From Bacillus cereus (GTDB lineage: Bacteria > Bacillota > Bacilli > Bacillales > Bacillaceae_G): a stretch of 64,000 nt of DNA. The position numbers and the translations under genes are program-made. How positions within the stretch are numbered: position 1 is the first letter of the stretch; every line of letters starts with the position of its first letter. Shown piece by piece: positions 8,148-16,900 of this stretch. The notes below the pieces were generated by a model. The model made no database searches and was not told the DNA's origin. It saw only the letters and a list, made by a program, of their open reading frames with translations. The DNA is taken from contig NZ_NUOT01000044.1 in the NCBI RefSeq assembly GCF_002584535.1, positions 58,328 through 122,327 on the forward strand, in the 5' to 3' direction.

Positions 8148-8831
8148 ATGAAAGTATCTTATCATGGCCATTCAGTTGTAAAGATTGAAACGAATGGGAA
8201 GGTTATCTTAATTGATCCATTTTTAACAGGTAATCCCAAAACAGATTTAAAGGCCGAAGATGTTAAGGTAGACGCAATTATTTTATCGCATGGTCATGGT
8301 GATCATGTCGGCGATACAGTAGCGCTTGCGAAGAAAAATAATGCGGTTGTTGTGGCACCATTTGAACTCGCAACATTTTTAGGATGGCAAGGTGTGAATA
8401 CGCACCCAATGCATATCGGTGGCTCGCATGTATTTGATTTTGGGAAAGTGAAATTTACACAAGCATTCCATGGTTCTAGTTATATTGATGAAGAAAATAA
8501 GACGATTACATATACGGGAATGCCGGCTGGAATTTTATTTACGGCAGAAGAGAAAACGATTTATCATGCAGGGGATACTGCATTATTTTCTGATATGAAG
8601 TTAATTGGGTCTCTGAACAAAATTGATATCGCATTTTTACCAATTGGTGATAATTTTACAATGGGACCAGAGGATGCAGTATTAGCTGCGGAATGGATTG
8701 GAGCAAAAACGGTTGTACCAATGCATTATAATACGTTCCCAGTTATTGAACAGGATCCGCATCTTTTTGTGCAAAAATTAACAAGTAGTACAGGTAAGGT
8801 ATTAGAAGCTGGGGAAAGTATTACAATATAA
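8148..8831 (+). CDS. ytkL: Metallo-beta-lactamase-fold hydrolase, UPF0173 family
   Basis: A 227-residue protein of the UPF0173 (YtkL) family. The metal-binding signature [10 protein letters not shown] is at residues 47-56, further ligands are HG at about 113, AGDT at about 141 and PMHY near 199. The start has ribosome binding site agggaggaatataatc. Substrate unknown. The gene is first in the ytkL-ytoI block that is kept in the same order in B. subtilis, although here a small leftward gene is inserted between the two. Confidence 0.95.
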   Translation: MKVSYHGHSVVKIETNGKVILIDPFLTGNPKTDLKAEDVKVDAIILSHGHGDHVGDTVALAKKNNAVVVAPFELATFLGWQGVNTHPMHIGGSHVFDFGKVKFTQAFHGSSYIDEENKTITYTGMPAGILFTAEEKTIYHAGDTALFSDMKLIGSLNKIDIAFLPIGDNFTMGPEDAVLAAEWIGAKTVVPMHYNTFPVIEQDPHLFVQKLTSSTGKVLEAGESITI

Positions 8832-8840
8832 AAAGAAGAC

Positions 8841-8873
8841 CCTTCATTTGAAAAGACAAGTGAAGGTTTTTTT
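8841..8873 (+). terminator. Terminator of ytkL
   Basis: Arms ccttcatttg / caagtgaagg followed by seven T. Confidence 0.9.
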
Positions 8874-9036
8874 ATGTGTGCAAAATAGGTTTGAAAGCCG
8901 ATGCTTGTTTTGGTGTTTCTTTTACTTCTGGTGATGTTTGTTCTGGTGCTTCATTTAATTCCATTGCAACTTTTTTGCCATCAACGAAAGCTAAAAATAT
9001 AGCACCTACAACTTCTAAAAATTTTTTCATTTTCAT
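8872..9036 (-). CDS. 54-residue protein with hydrophobic N-terminus
   Basis: A short gene on the reverse strand encoding 54 residues: MKMKKFLEVVGAIFLAFVDG, then a hydrophilic tail rich in Glu, Pro and Lys (NEAPEQTSPEVKETPKQAS). It has a proper ribosome binding site (gaaggagcga) five bases before ATG; the ATG two codons in is an alternative. Lys/Glu codon use and clean termination support a real gene. It overlaps the ytkL terminator by two bases. It may be a small membrane-associated peptide; function unknown. Confidence 0.65.
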   Translation of the reverse strand: MKMKKFLEVVGAIFLAFVDGKKVAMELNEAPEQTSPEVKETPKQASAFKPILHT

Positions 9037-9277
9037 TCGCTCCTTCGTTTGACTTCTTGTCTTTATTGTATCTTGGAACGAGAAGACAAACTATCGAATG
9101 AGGTGACAGTAGCATTACACTGTTGTAAGAATGTGACTGATAGAATATAAGGGTCATTTTTGTTATAAAAAAAATAGTACAGATACATAAAAGTACAGTG
9201 TAACAGTTTCGGAAATATAGTATACTAAAAATACAACACATGAAGAATTTAGGGAAAAGAAAGTATGGTGAAACCAT

Positions 9278-10591
9278 TTGGCTACCAAGCATAATCAAAT
9301 TTTAGAACATATTAATAGCCTGCCGGTAGGGCATAAAATTTCTGTACGTCAAATTGCAAAAGATTTGAGTGTAAGTGAAGGAACAGCCTATCGTGCGATT
9401 AAAGATGCAGAGAATAAAGGATATGTCAGTACAATTGAACGTGTCGGAACGATCCGAATTGAACAAAAGAAAAAGGAAAATATTGAAAAACTAACATATG
9501 CCGAAGTGGTCAATATTGTCGATGGCCAAGTACTTGGTGGAAGAGAAGGATTACATAAAACATTAAATAAATTCGTGATTGGGGCCATGAAATTAGAGGC
9601 GATGATGCGCTATACAGAAGCTGGGAACTTGCTGATTATCGGTAACCGTACGAATGCCCATCAACTAGCGTTAGAAGCAGGCGCTGCAGTCTTAATTACA
9701 GGTGGATTTGATACAGAAGACCGTGTGAAAAAATTAGCGGATGAATTAAAGCTACCGATTATTTCAAGTAGCTATGATACGTTCACTGTGGCAACGTTAA
9801 TTAACCGCGCCATTTATGATCAGCTTATCAAAAAGGAAATTGTACTTGTTGAAGATATTTTAACACCAATTGAAGAGACGCTATATTTAAAACCTAGTGA
9901 TAGAGTAGAACAATGGCATGCGTATAATGAAGAAACGATGCATGGGCGTTATCCAATTGTGGATGAAAATAAAAAGGTATTAGGGATTGTTACTTCAAAA
10001 GATATGATTGGTATCGCGAAAGAAACACCAATTGAAAAAGTAATGACAAAGCAGCCGATTACAGTAAATGGGAAAATGTCTGTTGCAGCGGCAGCCCGCA
10101 TGATGGTATGGGAAGGAATTGAACTTCTTCCTGTTGTTGATGAAAACAATCGCTTGCAAGGAATTATTAGTCGTCAAGACGTACTACAAGCGCTGCAAAT
10201 GATTCAACGTCAACCGCAAGTTGGGGAGACGATTGAAGATATCGTTACAAATCAATTTGTGACACCGAAAGAAGCAAAGCACGAACACAGTTATCAATTT
10301 TCTGTGACGCCACAAATGACGAGTTCATTTGGAACATTATCATATGGAGTATTTACAACTGTTGTCACAGAAGCAACGAATCGTGCCATTCGTGCGCAGA
10401 AAAAAAGCGATTCGATTGTTGAGAATTTAACAATCTACTTTGTAAAGCCTGTTCAAATCGACAATGTTGTTTCTGTACATCCGCAGGTGTTAGAAATTGG
10501 GCGTAAATTTGGAAAGGTAGATGTAGAAGTGCGGCACGGAGGAGAAGTTGTTGGAAAAGCACTATTAATGGTGCAGCTCATTGATCGATAA
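9278..10591 (+). CDS. ytoI: CBS/DRTGG/hotdog-domain transcription factor-like protein
   Basis: A 437-residue protein with a four-part architecture: a winged-helix DNA-binding domain (about residues 1-70, VSEGTAYRAIKDAENKGYV recognition region), a DRTGG domain (about 75-185), a pair of CBS domains (about 190-315, which bind adenosyl ligands) and a C-terminal hotdog/thioesterase-like domain (about 325-435). The start is TTG at 9278, which matches the MATKHNQIL N-terminus of YtoI orthologues; the ribosome binding site is weak. It probably senses nucleotide and acyl-CoA ligands to control genes, but its regulon is not known to me. Confidence 0.92.
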   Translation: MATKHNQILEHINSLPVGHKISVRQIAKDLSVSEGTAYRAIKDAENKGYVSTIERVGTIRIEQKKKENIEKLTYAEVVNIVDGQVLGGREGLHKTLNKFVIGAMKLEAMMRYTEAGNLLIIGNRTNAHQLALEAGAAVLITGGFDTEDRVKKLADELKLPIISSSYDTFTVATLINRAIYDQLIKKEIVLVEDILTPIEETLYLKPSDRVEQWHAYNEETMHGRYPIVDENKKVLGIVTSKDMIGIAKETPIEKVMTKQPITVNGKMSVAAAARMMVWEGIELLPVVDENNRLQGIISRQDVLQALQMIQRQPQVGETIEDIVTNQFVTPKEAKHEHSYQFSVTPQMTSSFGTLSYGVFTTVVTEATNRAIRAQKKSDSIVENLTIYFVKPVQIDNVVSVHPQVLEIGRKFGKVDVEVRHGGEVVGKALLMVQLIDR

Positions 10592-10596
10592 ACATG

Positions 10597-10654
10597 AAAA
10601 AGAGCTGAATGGAGAATCCCTTTTATGACAGGGATATTCATTCAGCTCTTTTTT
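10597..10654 (+). terminator. Terminator of ytoI
   Basis: Long stem (aaaagagctgaatg / cattcagctctttt) enclosing an inner hairpin tccc/ggga, ending in T residues. Confidence 0.88.
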
Positions 10655-10674
10655 GTAAAAGGGTATGAATACAG

Positions 10675-10872
10675 CTAATAGTAACGAAATAGTGGGAAGA
10701 TTATATTCCATGAAGTAAAGGTGATAGGAGAATCGGGATAGTAATGTTTCGTATACCCAATTTCGTATAGAGCGTTTAGAATGAGTGTGATGATAGGAAC
10801 TAAGAACATTTTCTTCATGATTACGGAAACACATAAACCTAAATCAATGACGATAAAAAGAACAATGAACAA
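10675..10872 (-). CDS. Possible small membrane protein or truncated DUF2651-like remnant
   Basis: A 65-codon frame: MFIVLFIVIDLGLCVSVIMK KMFLVPIITLILNALYEIGY then a short tail. It has two hydrophobic stretches and the VPIITLIL pattern seen in small Bacillus DUF2651-type proteins. The only start is TTG right after a stop codon, without a nearby ribosome binding site, so it may be 5'-truncated and dead. The rest of the gap between ytoI and the next gene shows nothing further. Confidence 0.3.
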   Translation of the reverse strand: MFIVLFIVIDLGLCVSVIMKKMFLVPIITLILNALYEIGYTKHYYPDSPITFTSWNIIFPLFRYY

Positions 10873-10997
10873 TTACATAAGAACCGGGTCAATTTGGTCA
10901 ATCAATGAGATTGCGGCTCCTTTTGTTTGGCAGTTTATGGTATAATTGAATTATCAGATAATTGATATATATAAAGAAAAAAAGGATGGTGCTTGAT

Positions 10998-11258
10998 ATG
11001 TCATCAGAGTTACTCTTTTTTGGTGGTGTTGCATTGTTTTATTTTCTTATGATGATACCGATTCAGTATCTTTACATTAAAGGATTAAACGAGCAAAGAC
11101 AACTAACAAAACTTTCACAACAAGAACTGTATAAAAATATGTCTTTTGAAGAAGAACAATTACATTTTCATGTGCAAGGCAATCCTTTTAATATTCCACC
11201 TGCTTTTGTTGCCTATCTAATTTTGAAAATAAAGAATCACAAAAAAGCATCAGCATGA
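10998..11258 (+). CDS. Small single-span membrane protein (DUF3949-like)
   Basis: An 86-residue protein starting MSSELLFFGGVALFYFLMMI with one N-terminal transmembrane helix (about residues 5-25) followed by a basic, then acidic cytoplasmic segment containing MSFEEEQLHFHVQGNPFNIP and a short amphipathic C-terminal helix. The ATG at 10998 is preferred because aaaggatgg lies at proper spacing; the upstream in-frame ATG (10986) lacks a site. From memory it resembles the DUF3949 family. Function unknown. Confidence 0.75.
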   Translation: MSSELLFFGGVALFYFLMMIPIQYLYIKGLNEQRQLTKLSQQELYKNMSFEEEQLHFHVQGNPFNIPPAFVAYLILKIKNHKKASA

Positions 11259-11274
11259 ATAGCTGATGCTTTTT
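11243..11274. terminator. Bidirectional terminator between converging small genes
   Basis: Perfect stem aaaagcatcagc / gctgatgctttt with a seven-base loop; the left arm is inside the end of the upstream gene, and the T-run abuts the end of ytpI. Confidence 0.9.
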
Positions 11275-11578
11275 ACATTTTTTTATATGCTTCTGCTTCT
11301 TCGATTGCAAGAGGCGAGAAGTGTTTATACTGGCGGAATCCATTAAAAACGCTTGCACTGCCAAATAAGATAAATAAGACACCGACGATGATACGTGCAG
11401 TCGAGATGTCTAAGAAAAATTGATTTGCACCGAATAATGCAACGAATACACCAAGTGCCATCGCAGATTTTCCAGCAAGCCACCCTTTTTCCATCTGACG
11501 ATTTGTACGAAAATATTTTGTTTTATAGAAGAGATACAACATAAATGAAATGATAATACAAAAGACTAATACTGGCAT
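11273..11578 (-). CDS. ytpI: YtpI-like membrane protein
   Basis: A 101-residue protein of the YtpI family: MPVLVFCIIISFMLYLFYKT, then a basic loop (RTNRQMEKGW) and two further hydrophobic helices (about residues 37-55 and 62-80). ATG at 11578 has ribosome binding site ggaggatt; the longer upstream frame has none. Its position between ytoI and nrnA agrees with the B. subtilis order. Function unknown. Confidence 0.88.
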   Translation of the reverse strand: MPVLVFCIIISFMLYLFYKTKYFRTNRQMEKGWLAGKSAMALGVFVALFGANQFFLDISTARIIVGVLFILFGSASVFNGFRQYKHFSPLAIEEAEAYKKM

Positions 11579-11603
11579 AATGTAATCCTCCATTATTTTG
11601 TAT

Positions 11604-11712
11604 GTAGATAAATTAAAAACATGAAATATCAAGTCCCTCTTTTTTAGGTGGAAGAGAGGATCGAAGCGGTCAGTGCCTATTTTAGCCCCGTGCCGAGAGA
11701 AAACACAGGTAG
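11604..11712. repeat. Intergenic repeat, copy A
   Basis: About 110 bases that share ordered blocks with copy B: gataaat, aaaaac, tgaaat, an exact 21-base block beginning ttttaggtgg (ttttaggtggaagagaggat), then gaagcg, agtgcc, attt, tgcc and gagaaaac/aagaaaac. It lacks a 13-base insertion that copy B has (ccgctcaagcata). It sits in the ytpI leader on the reverse strand and upstream of nrnA on the forward strand. Confidence 0.7.
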
Positions 11713-11771
11713 GAAATGAGTAGAGAATCCTTTTTGTTTACAAAGTCGTGATTGATAGGGTGATAAAACCC

Positions 11772-11897
11772 TGGATAAATCTAAATAAAAAACCTGAAAT
11801 AAAATCCTTTCTTTTAGGTGGAAGAGAGGATCCGCTCAAGCATAGAAGCGATTAGTGCCCATTTCATATTCATGCCAAAAGAAAACAAAAGACATTA
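11772..11897. repeat. Intergenic repeat, copy B
   Basis: Second copy of the element at 11604-11712, in direct orientation about 170 bases further on. Block order and spacing are the same apart from the small insertion, which could form a helix with neighbouring bases (cgctc ... gcg). No reading frame is shared, so it looks like a duplicated RNA element, binding site or short mobile repeat. Confidence 0.7.
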
Positions 11898-12023
11898 TCT
11901 AAACTTTCTAACTATTATTATAAAGCAATTGTCCACATGAATAAATTATTTTCAGTTATAATGAAGGATAAAGTAAGAAAATTGATGACAGAGGTAGAAA
12001 TTAATAAAAAGGAGATTATACAT

Positions 12024-12956
12024 ATGCATGAACAAATTTTAGCGATGATTAAAGAGTTTGATACGATTATCATTCACCGTCATGTCCGTCCAGACCCAGA
12101 TGCATTAGGTTCTCAGTGTGGTCTTGGGACAATTCTTCAAGAATCGTTTCCAGAGAAAAAGGTTTATATGGTCGGATACAATGAACCAACCTTATCTTAT
12201 TTACGAGTAATGGATGAAATTGATGATGAGACTTATGCGAATGCACTTGTTATCGTTTGTGATACAGCGAATCAAGAACGCGTTTGTGATCAGCGTTATA
12301 CAAAAGGAAAGATGCTCATTAAAATCGATCATCATCCAAATGAAGATCCATACGGAGACATTACGTGGGTGGACACGACATCAAGTTCTACAAGCGAGCT
12401 TATTTATGAATTGTATTCTTATGGAAAAGATAAAGGTCTAAAACTATCGAAAGAATCTGCACGTCTTATTCTAGCTGGTATTGTTGGAGATACAGGGCGT
12501 TTCTTATTCCCAAATACATCGGCAAGAACACTTCGCTATGCAGGTGAGCTTGTTGAAATGGGTGTAGATTTTCCAGAGTTATATAACGAAATGTATAAAA
12601 CGAAAGAGAAAATCGCTCGTTTAAATGGATTCATTTTACAAAACTTTACGATGACAGAAGAGGGAGCGGCTTATATTAAGCTGACAAAAGAAGTGCTAGA
12701 AGAGTTCGATGTCCTTCCTTCTGAAGCATCTGGCGTTGTTGGAGCACTTGGTAATGTTGACGGACTAAAAGCTTGGGTTTTATTTTTAGAGGAAGAAGAT
12801 GTAATTCGCGTTCGCCTTCGTTCAAAAGGACCGGTTATTAATAAGCTAGCGATGAAGTATAATGGCGGAGGTCATCCGATGGCTTCGGGTGCAAAAGCGT
12901 CTTCTTGGGAAGAAGCAGATCGTCTTTTTGCAGACTTGCGTGAGATTTGTAAATAA
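12024..12956 (+). CDS. nrnA: Bifunctional oligoribonuclease / pAp phosphatase NrnA
   Basis: A 310-residue DHH/DHHA1 phosphoesterase. NrnA degrades 2-5 nt RNAs (nanoRNAs) to mononucleotides and removes the 3' phosphate from pAp, a by-product of sulfate assimilation. Visible motifs: HRHVRPDPDALGSQ (motif I, about residue 19), VCDTAN (motif II, about 77), DHHPNED (motif III, about 102) and the DHHA1 substrate-binding GGGHPMASGA near the C-terminus. ATG at 12024 follows aaaaaggagatt; the upstream in-frame extension is not supported by a site or homology. A TATAAT box is at 11957. Same neighbourhood as B. subtilis ytqI. Confidence 0.96.
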   Translation: MHEQILAMIKEFDTIIIHRHVRPDPDALGSQCGLGTILQESFPEKKVYMVGYNEPTLSYLRVMDEIDDETYANALVIVCDTANQERVCDQRYTKGKMLIKIDHHPNEDPYGDITWVDTTSSSTSELIYELYSYGKDKGLKLSKESARLILAGIVGDTGRFLFPNTSARTLRYAGELVEMGVDFPELYNEMYKTKEKIARLNGFILQNFTMTEEGAAYIKLTKEVLEEFDVLPSEASGVVGALGNVDGLKAWVLFLEEEDVIRVRLRSKGPVINKLAMKYNGGGHPMASGAKASSWEEADRLFADLREICK

Positions 12957-12966
12957 GAATACTCTT

Positions 12967-13019
12967 ATATAAAACAAGAAAAAGTAGGGACGCTGCGTTC
13001 CTACTTTTCTTGTTTTATA
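12967..13019. terminator. Bidirectional terminator between nrnA and ytrI
   Basis: Very long, nearly perfect stem (about 20 bp, tataaaacaagaaaaagtag and its complement) with a short gacgctgcg loop. It includes the last codons of ytrI on the other strand. Confidence 0.92.
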
Positions 13020-13504
13020 TTGATGTCAATTTCGAGCACGGTATCAAAAGAGAGTGAGGAAACTTTGAAGCGATAGGTTCGATCATAGTGTTTATATACT
13101 TTATTTTCAATTACTTTTTTTAGGAGTTCTTTATTTTTCGCAATGCTTTGTATATTTTTCGTTAAGAGATGCTGTAGGTCATTGTGAATGGATGTTGTCA
13201 TGTTTTCGAGAGTAAGGTTGTCTAAGTCGTATTTATCATGGTTTGAAATTTTAATTTTAATTTCTTGAATAGTTAAGAGCTGCTTGTTTTCTTCATTTAG
13301 TTTATCGTGATCTTCAAGAAGAACATGAAGCTTTTCTTCTTGTTTCTTAATGATTTGTTTTTGTTTTTCGATTGTACTGGCTTGTTCTTGTTGAAAAACA
13401 CCATATATGTACAAAAAAATAAACCAGCTAAAAATACCACCAACCGCAGCGCCACCCAAAAATAAATACCATCGTTTAGCGGTAGAATCGCTTGGTACTC
13501 TCAT
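13001..13504 (-). CDS. ytrI: Sporulation membrane protein YtrI
   Basis: A 167-residue protein with one N-terminal transmembrane helix (about residues 20-42, GGAAVGGIFSWFIFLYIYG), a long coiled-coil (about 45-90) and a C-terminal beta-rich domain. In B. subtilis, ytrH and ytrI are sigma-E genes required for efficient sporulation. The ATG at 13504 overlaps the stop of ytrH (ATGA), and gives the same 167-residue length as the B. subtilis protein; the longer in-frame start lies inside ytrH. Confidence 0.92.
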   Translation of the reverse strand: MRVPSDSTAKRWYLFLGGAAVGGIFSWFIFLYIYGVFQQEQASTIEKQKQIIKKQEEKLHVLLEDHDKLNEENKQLLTIQEIKIKISNHDKYDLDNLTLENMTTSIHNDLQHLLTKNIQSIAKNKELLKKVIENKVYKHYDRTYRFKVSSLSFDTVLEIDINIKQEK

Positions 13505-13839
13505 ACATGATCCTGCGTAATCCATTTAATAATAATAAGACCGGTTTGCATGCCGCCTGTTGCGAAAAAGATAAGTAAAATTTGTTTCACAATGTCTCTC
13601 ATATCTCCTTCGAAAAAACTTCTTTCAAAGCTATAAAATGTGTCAAAAGTCCCGCCGATTGCTGCGACGAGTGCCCAAATTCGTAAATTTTGTGCGAATT
13701 GATTAATGGAAGTAAGGGCAGGCTGTCCAATCAGAAATGCCCCAACTCCTCCAATTAAAGAACCACCAAGTATAACCCCAAAGGCAATAAAATAACTAAT
13801 AATAAGAAGAGAGAAAAAAGTATATTGTCTTACATCCAT
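13501..13839 (-). CDS. ytrH: Sporulation membrane protein YtrH
   Basis: A 112-residue hydrophobic protein with about three transmembrane segments (GGSLIGGVGAFLIG and LRIWALVAAIGG among them). It is first in the ytrH-ytrI operon. The ATG at 13839 has the best spacing from aaaggaga; an ATG two codons earlier lies too close to the site. Sporulation role is inferred from the B. subtilis orthologue. Confidence 0.92.
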   Translation of the reverse strand: MDVRQYTFFSLLIISYFIAFGVILGGSLIGGVGAFLIGQPALTSINQFAQNLRIWALVAAIGGTFDTFYSFERSFFEGDMRDIVKQILLIFFATGGMQTGLIIIKWITQDHV

Positions 13840-13860
13840 CGTCATTCTCCTTTCTCTTTC

Positions 13861-13891
13861 ATATATATGGACAAAGTATAAGAAGTATGTT
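13861..13891 (-). promoter_or_regulatory. Candidate sigma-E promoter of ytrHI
   Basis: On the reverse strand, aacatac and catatatat are separated by about 15 bases, resembling the sigma-E -35 (ATA core) and -10 (CATACAnT) elements, 20-50 bases upstream of ytrH. It is back-to-back with the dnaE promoter. Confidence 0.4.
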
Positions 13892-13921
13892 TTGATTTCC
13901 GCTTTCCGCATCACCTATAAT
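13892..13921 (+). promoter_or_regulatory. Probable sigma-A promoter of dnaE
   Basis: TTGATT and TATAAT separated by 18 bp, about 36 bases before the GTG start. Confidence 0.6.
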
Positions 13922-13956
13922 GAGAGTAGTCAAATAGGTAAAGAGAGGGTACAACA

Positions 13957-16900
13957 GTGAAGTTTGCGCATTTACAATGTCAAACCGTTTATAGTTTGTT
14001 AAAAAGTGCTTGTAAAATTGATGAACTCATCGTTCGGGCGAAAGAGCTTGGCTTTTCATCGCTTGCGATTACAGATGAAAATGTGATGTATGGAGTCATT
14101 CCGTTTTATAAAGCATGTAAGAAGAATGGTATACAGCCGATTATCGGATTAACAGCTTCTGTGTTTAGTGAGGAGGAGGAGCGAGCTTATCCACTTGTAT
14201 TACTTGCAGAAAATGAAATAGGTTATCAAAACTTATTAAAAATTTCTAGTACGATCATGACTAAGTCTAAAGATGGGATCCCAAAAAAGTGGCTTTCTCA
14301 TTATGCAAAAGGGTTGATTGCAATTTCACCAGGAAAAGACGGGGAAATTGAACAGCTATTGTTAGAAGGAAGAGACGAGATCGCTGAAGAAGTAGCTCGT
14401 TCGTATCAAAATATGTTTGGAAGCTTTTACATGAGTTTGCAGCATCATGCGATTCAAGATGAACTGTTTTTACAAGAGAAAATACCACAATTTATAAACG
14501 AGATGAATATTCCAGTCGTCGCGACAAATGATGTCCGTTATGTGAATCAAAGCGATGCACTTGTGCAGGAGTGCTTGCTATCAGTTCAGAGCGGAACAAA
14601 GATGACTGATCCAGATAGACCAAGACTCAAAACAGATCAGTATTATTTAAAATCAGCAGTTGAAATGCAGGCTTTATTTTCTCATGAAGAAGAAGCCGTT
14701 CAGAATACAGTTCATATAGCTGAGCGTTGCCGCGTAGAAATTCCTTTCCACGTTAATCAATTGCCGAAGTTTTCTGTTCCATCTAATGAAACATCAGATG
14801 CTTATTTGCGCCGTATTTGTAATGAGGGTCTAAAACAGCGATATAGAACGGTTCAAGATGTACATAGGAAACGTTTAGAACATGAACTTGAAGTTATCTC
14901 TCGCATGGGATTTAGTGATTATTTCCTCATTGTTTGGGATTTTATGAAATACGCACATGAACATGACATTTTAACAGGGCCGGGTCGTGGTTCAGCAGCA
15001 GGTTCACTTGTTTCTTATGTGTTAGAAATCACAGACATCGATCCAATTGAGTACGACTTGCTGTTTGAACGATTTCTAAATCCTGAACGTGTTACGCTGC
15101 CAGATATTGATATTGATTTTCCGGATATTAGACGTGATGAGATGATTCGTTATGTGAAAGATAAATATGGTCAGCTTCGTGTTGCTCAAATAGTTACGTT
15201 CGGAACGCTTGCTGCAAAAGCAGCGATTCGAGATATCGCCCGCGTAATGGGGCTTCCACCAAGGGATATCGATATATTTTCAAAACTTATTCCGTCAAAG
15301 CTTGGAATCACATTAAAAGAAGCGTATGAAGAATCTAGGTCTCTTCGTGAATTTGTACAAGGAAATCTCTTGCATGAGCGTGTTTTTGAAATTGCGAAGC
15401 GCGTCGAAGGTTTACCACGTCATACGTCTATTCATGCGGCGGGAGTCATAATGAGTCAGGAGCCGTTAACGGGGAGTGTTGCGATTCAAGAAGGGCATAA
15501 CGATGTATATGTAACGCAATATCCCGCAGAAGTGTTAGAAGAACTGGGCCTGTTAAAAATGGACTTTTTAGGTTTACGTAATTTAACGTTACTCGAAAAC
15601 ATTCTTAATTTTATTGTGACTAAAACTGGTAAACAAATTGATATACGGAATTTACCACTTGAGGATGAAAAGACATTCCAGTTACTTGGAAAAGGAGATA
15701 CAACAGGCGTGTTCCAGCTTGAATCCGGAGGAATGCGGAATGTATTACGTAGCTTAAAACCAAATGAGTTTGAAGATATTGTTGCTGTTAACGCATTATA
15801 TCGCCCAGGACCAATGGAGCAAATTCCAACCTTTATTGAATCAAAGCACGGAAAGCGTCAAATTCATTATTTACATGCGGATTTAAAGCCGATTTTAAAA
15901 AGCACATATGGTGTCATTGTATACCAAGAACAAATTATGCAAATCGCCTCGCAGTTAGCAGGGTTTTCACTCGGGGAAGCTGATTTGCTTCGCCGTGCAG
16001 TGAGTAAGAAAAAACGTGAGATTTTAGATCAAGAAAGAATGCATTTTGTACAAGGGTGTTTACGAAATGGATACGATAAGACATCAGCAGAACAAATTTA
16101 TGATTTAATTGTGAGATTTGCGAATTACGGTTTTAACCGAAGTCATGCTGTAGCCTACAGTATGATTGGATATCAGCTTGCTTATTTAAAAGCGAACTAT
16201 CCTTTAGAGTTTATGACTGCGCTGTTATCTAGTGCGATAGGTAATGAAGATAAGATTGTGCAATATATACGCGAAACGAAGCGCAAAGGTTTTCGTGTTT
16301 TATCGCCGTCTCTTCATAGAAGTAGTTACAATTTCCAAATAGAAGGGAACGCAATCCGTTATAGCTTGCTGTCAATTCGAAATATAGGGATGGCTACAGT
16401 GAATGCGGTGATAGAGGAAAGAGAAAGAAATCCATTCCAAGATTTATTTGAATTTTGTCTTCGTATGCCAGCAAAGTTTGTTACGGAGCGTAATTTAGAG
16501 GCTTTTGTTTGGGCAGGCTGTTTCGATGATTTTCAAGTTTCGCGAACAACGTTGTTTAACAGTATTAAGGGGGCTCTAGAGTACGCAAGCCTTGCTCGTG
16601 AATTAGGGGAAGAAAGTGTCCCAAAATCAGTATATGTACAAGGAGAAGAGCTATCTTTTATTGAACAATTAAATAATGAAAAAGAAGCGCTTGGCTTTTA
16701 TTTATCCAGTTATCCAACGGCGCAGTACGCAAAGCTTGTAAAAGAACTAGAAATTCCATCGCTTGCGCAAGCGATGAGGCAAAAGCGAAAAGTACAACGT
16801 GCAATTGTTTATGTAACAGGTGTAAAAGTCATTCGGACGAAAAAATTGCAAAAAATGGCGTTCGTCACTTTTTGTGATCAAAATGATGAAATGGAGGCAG

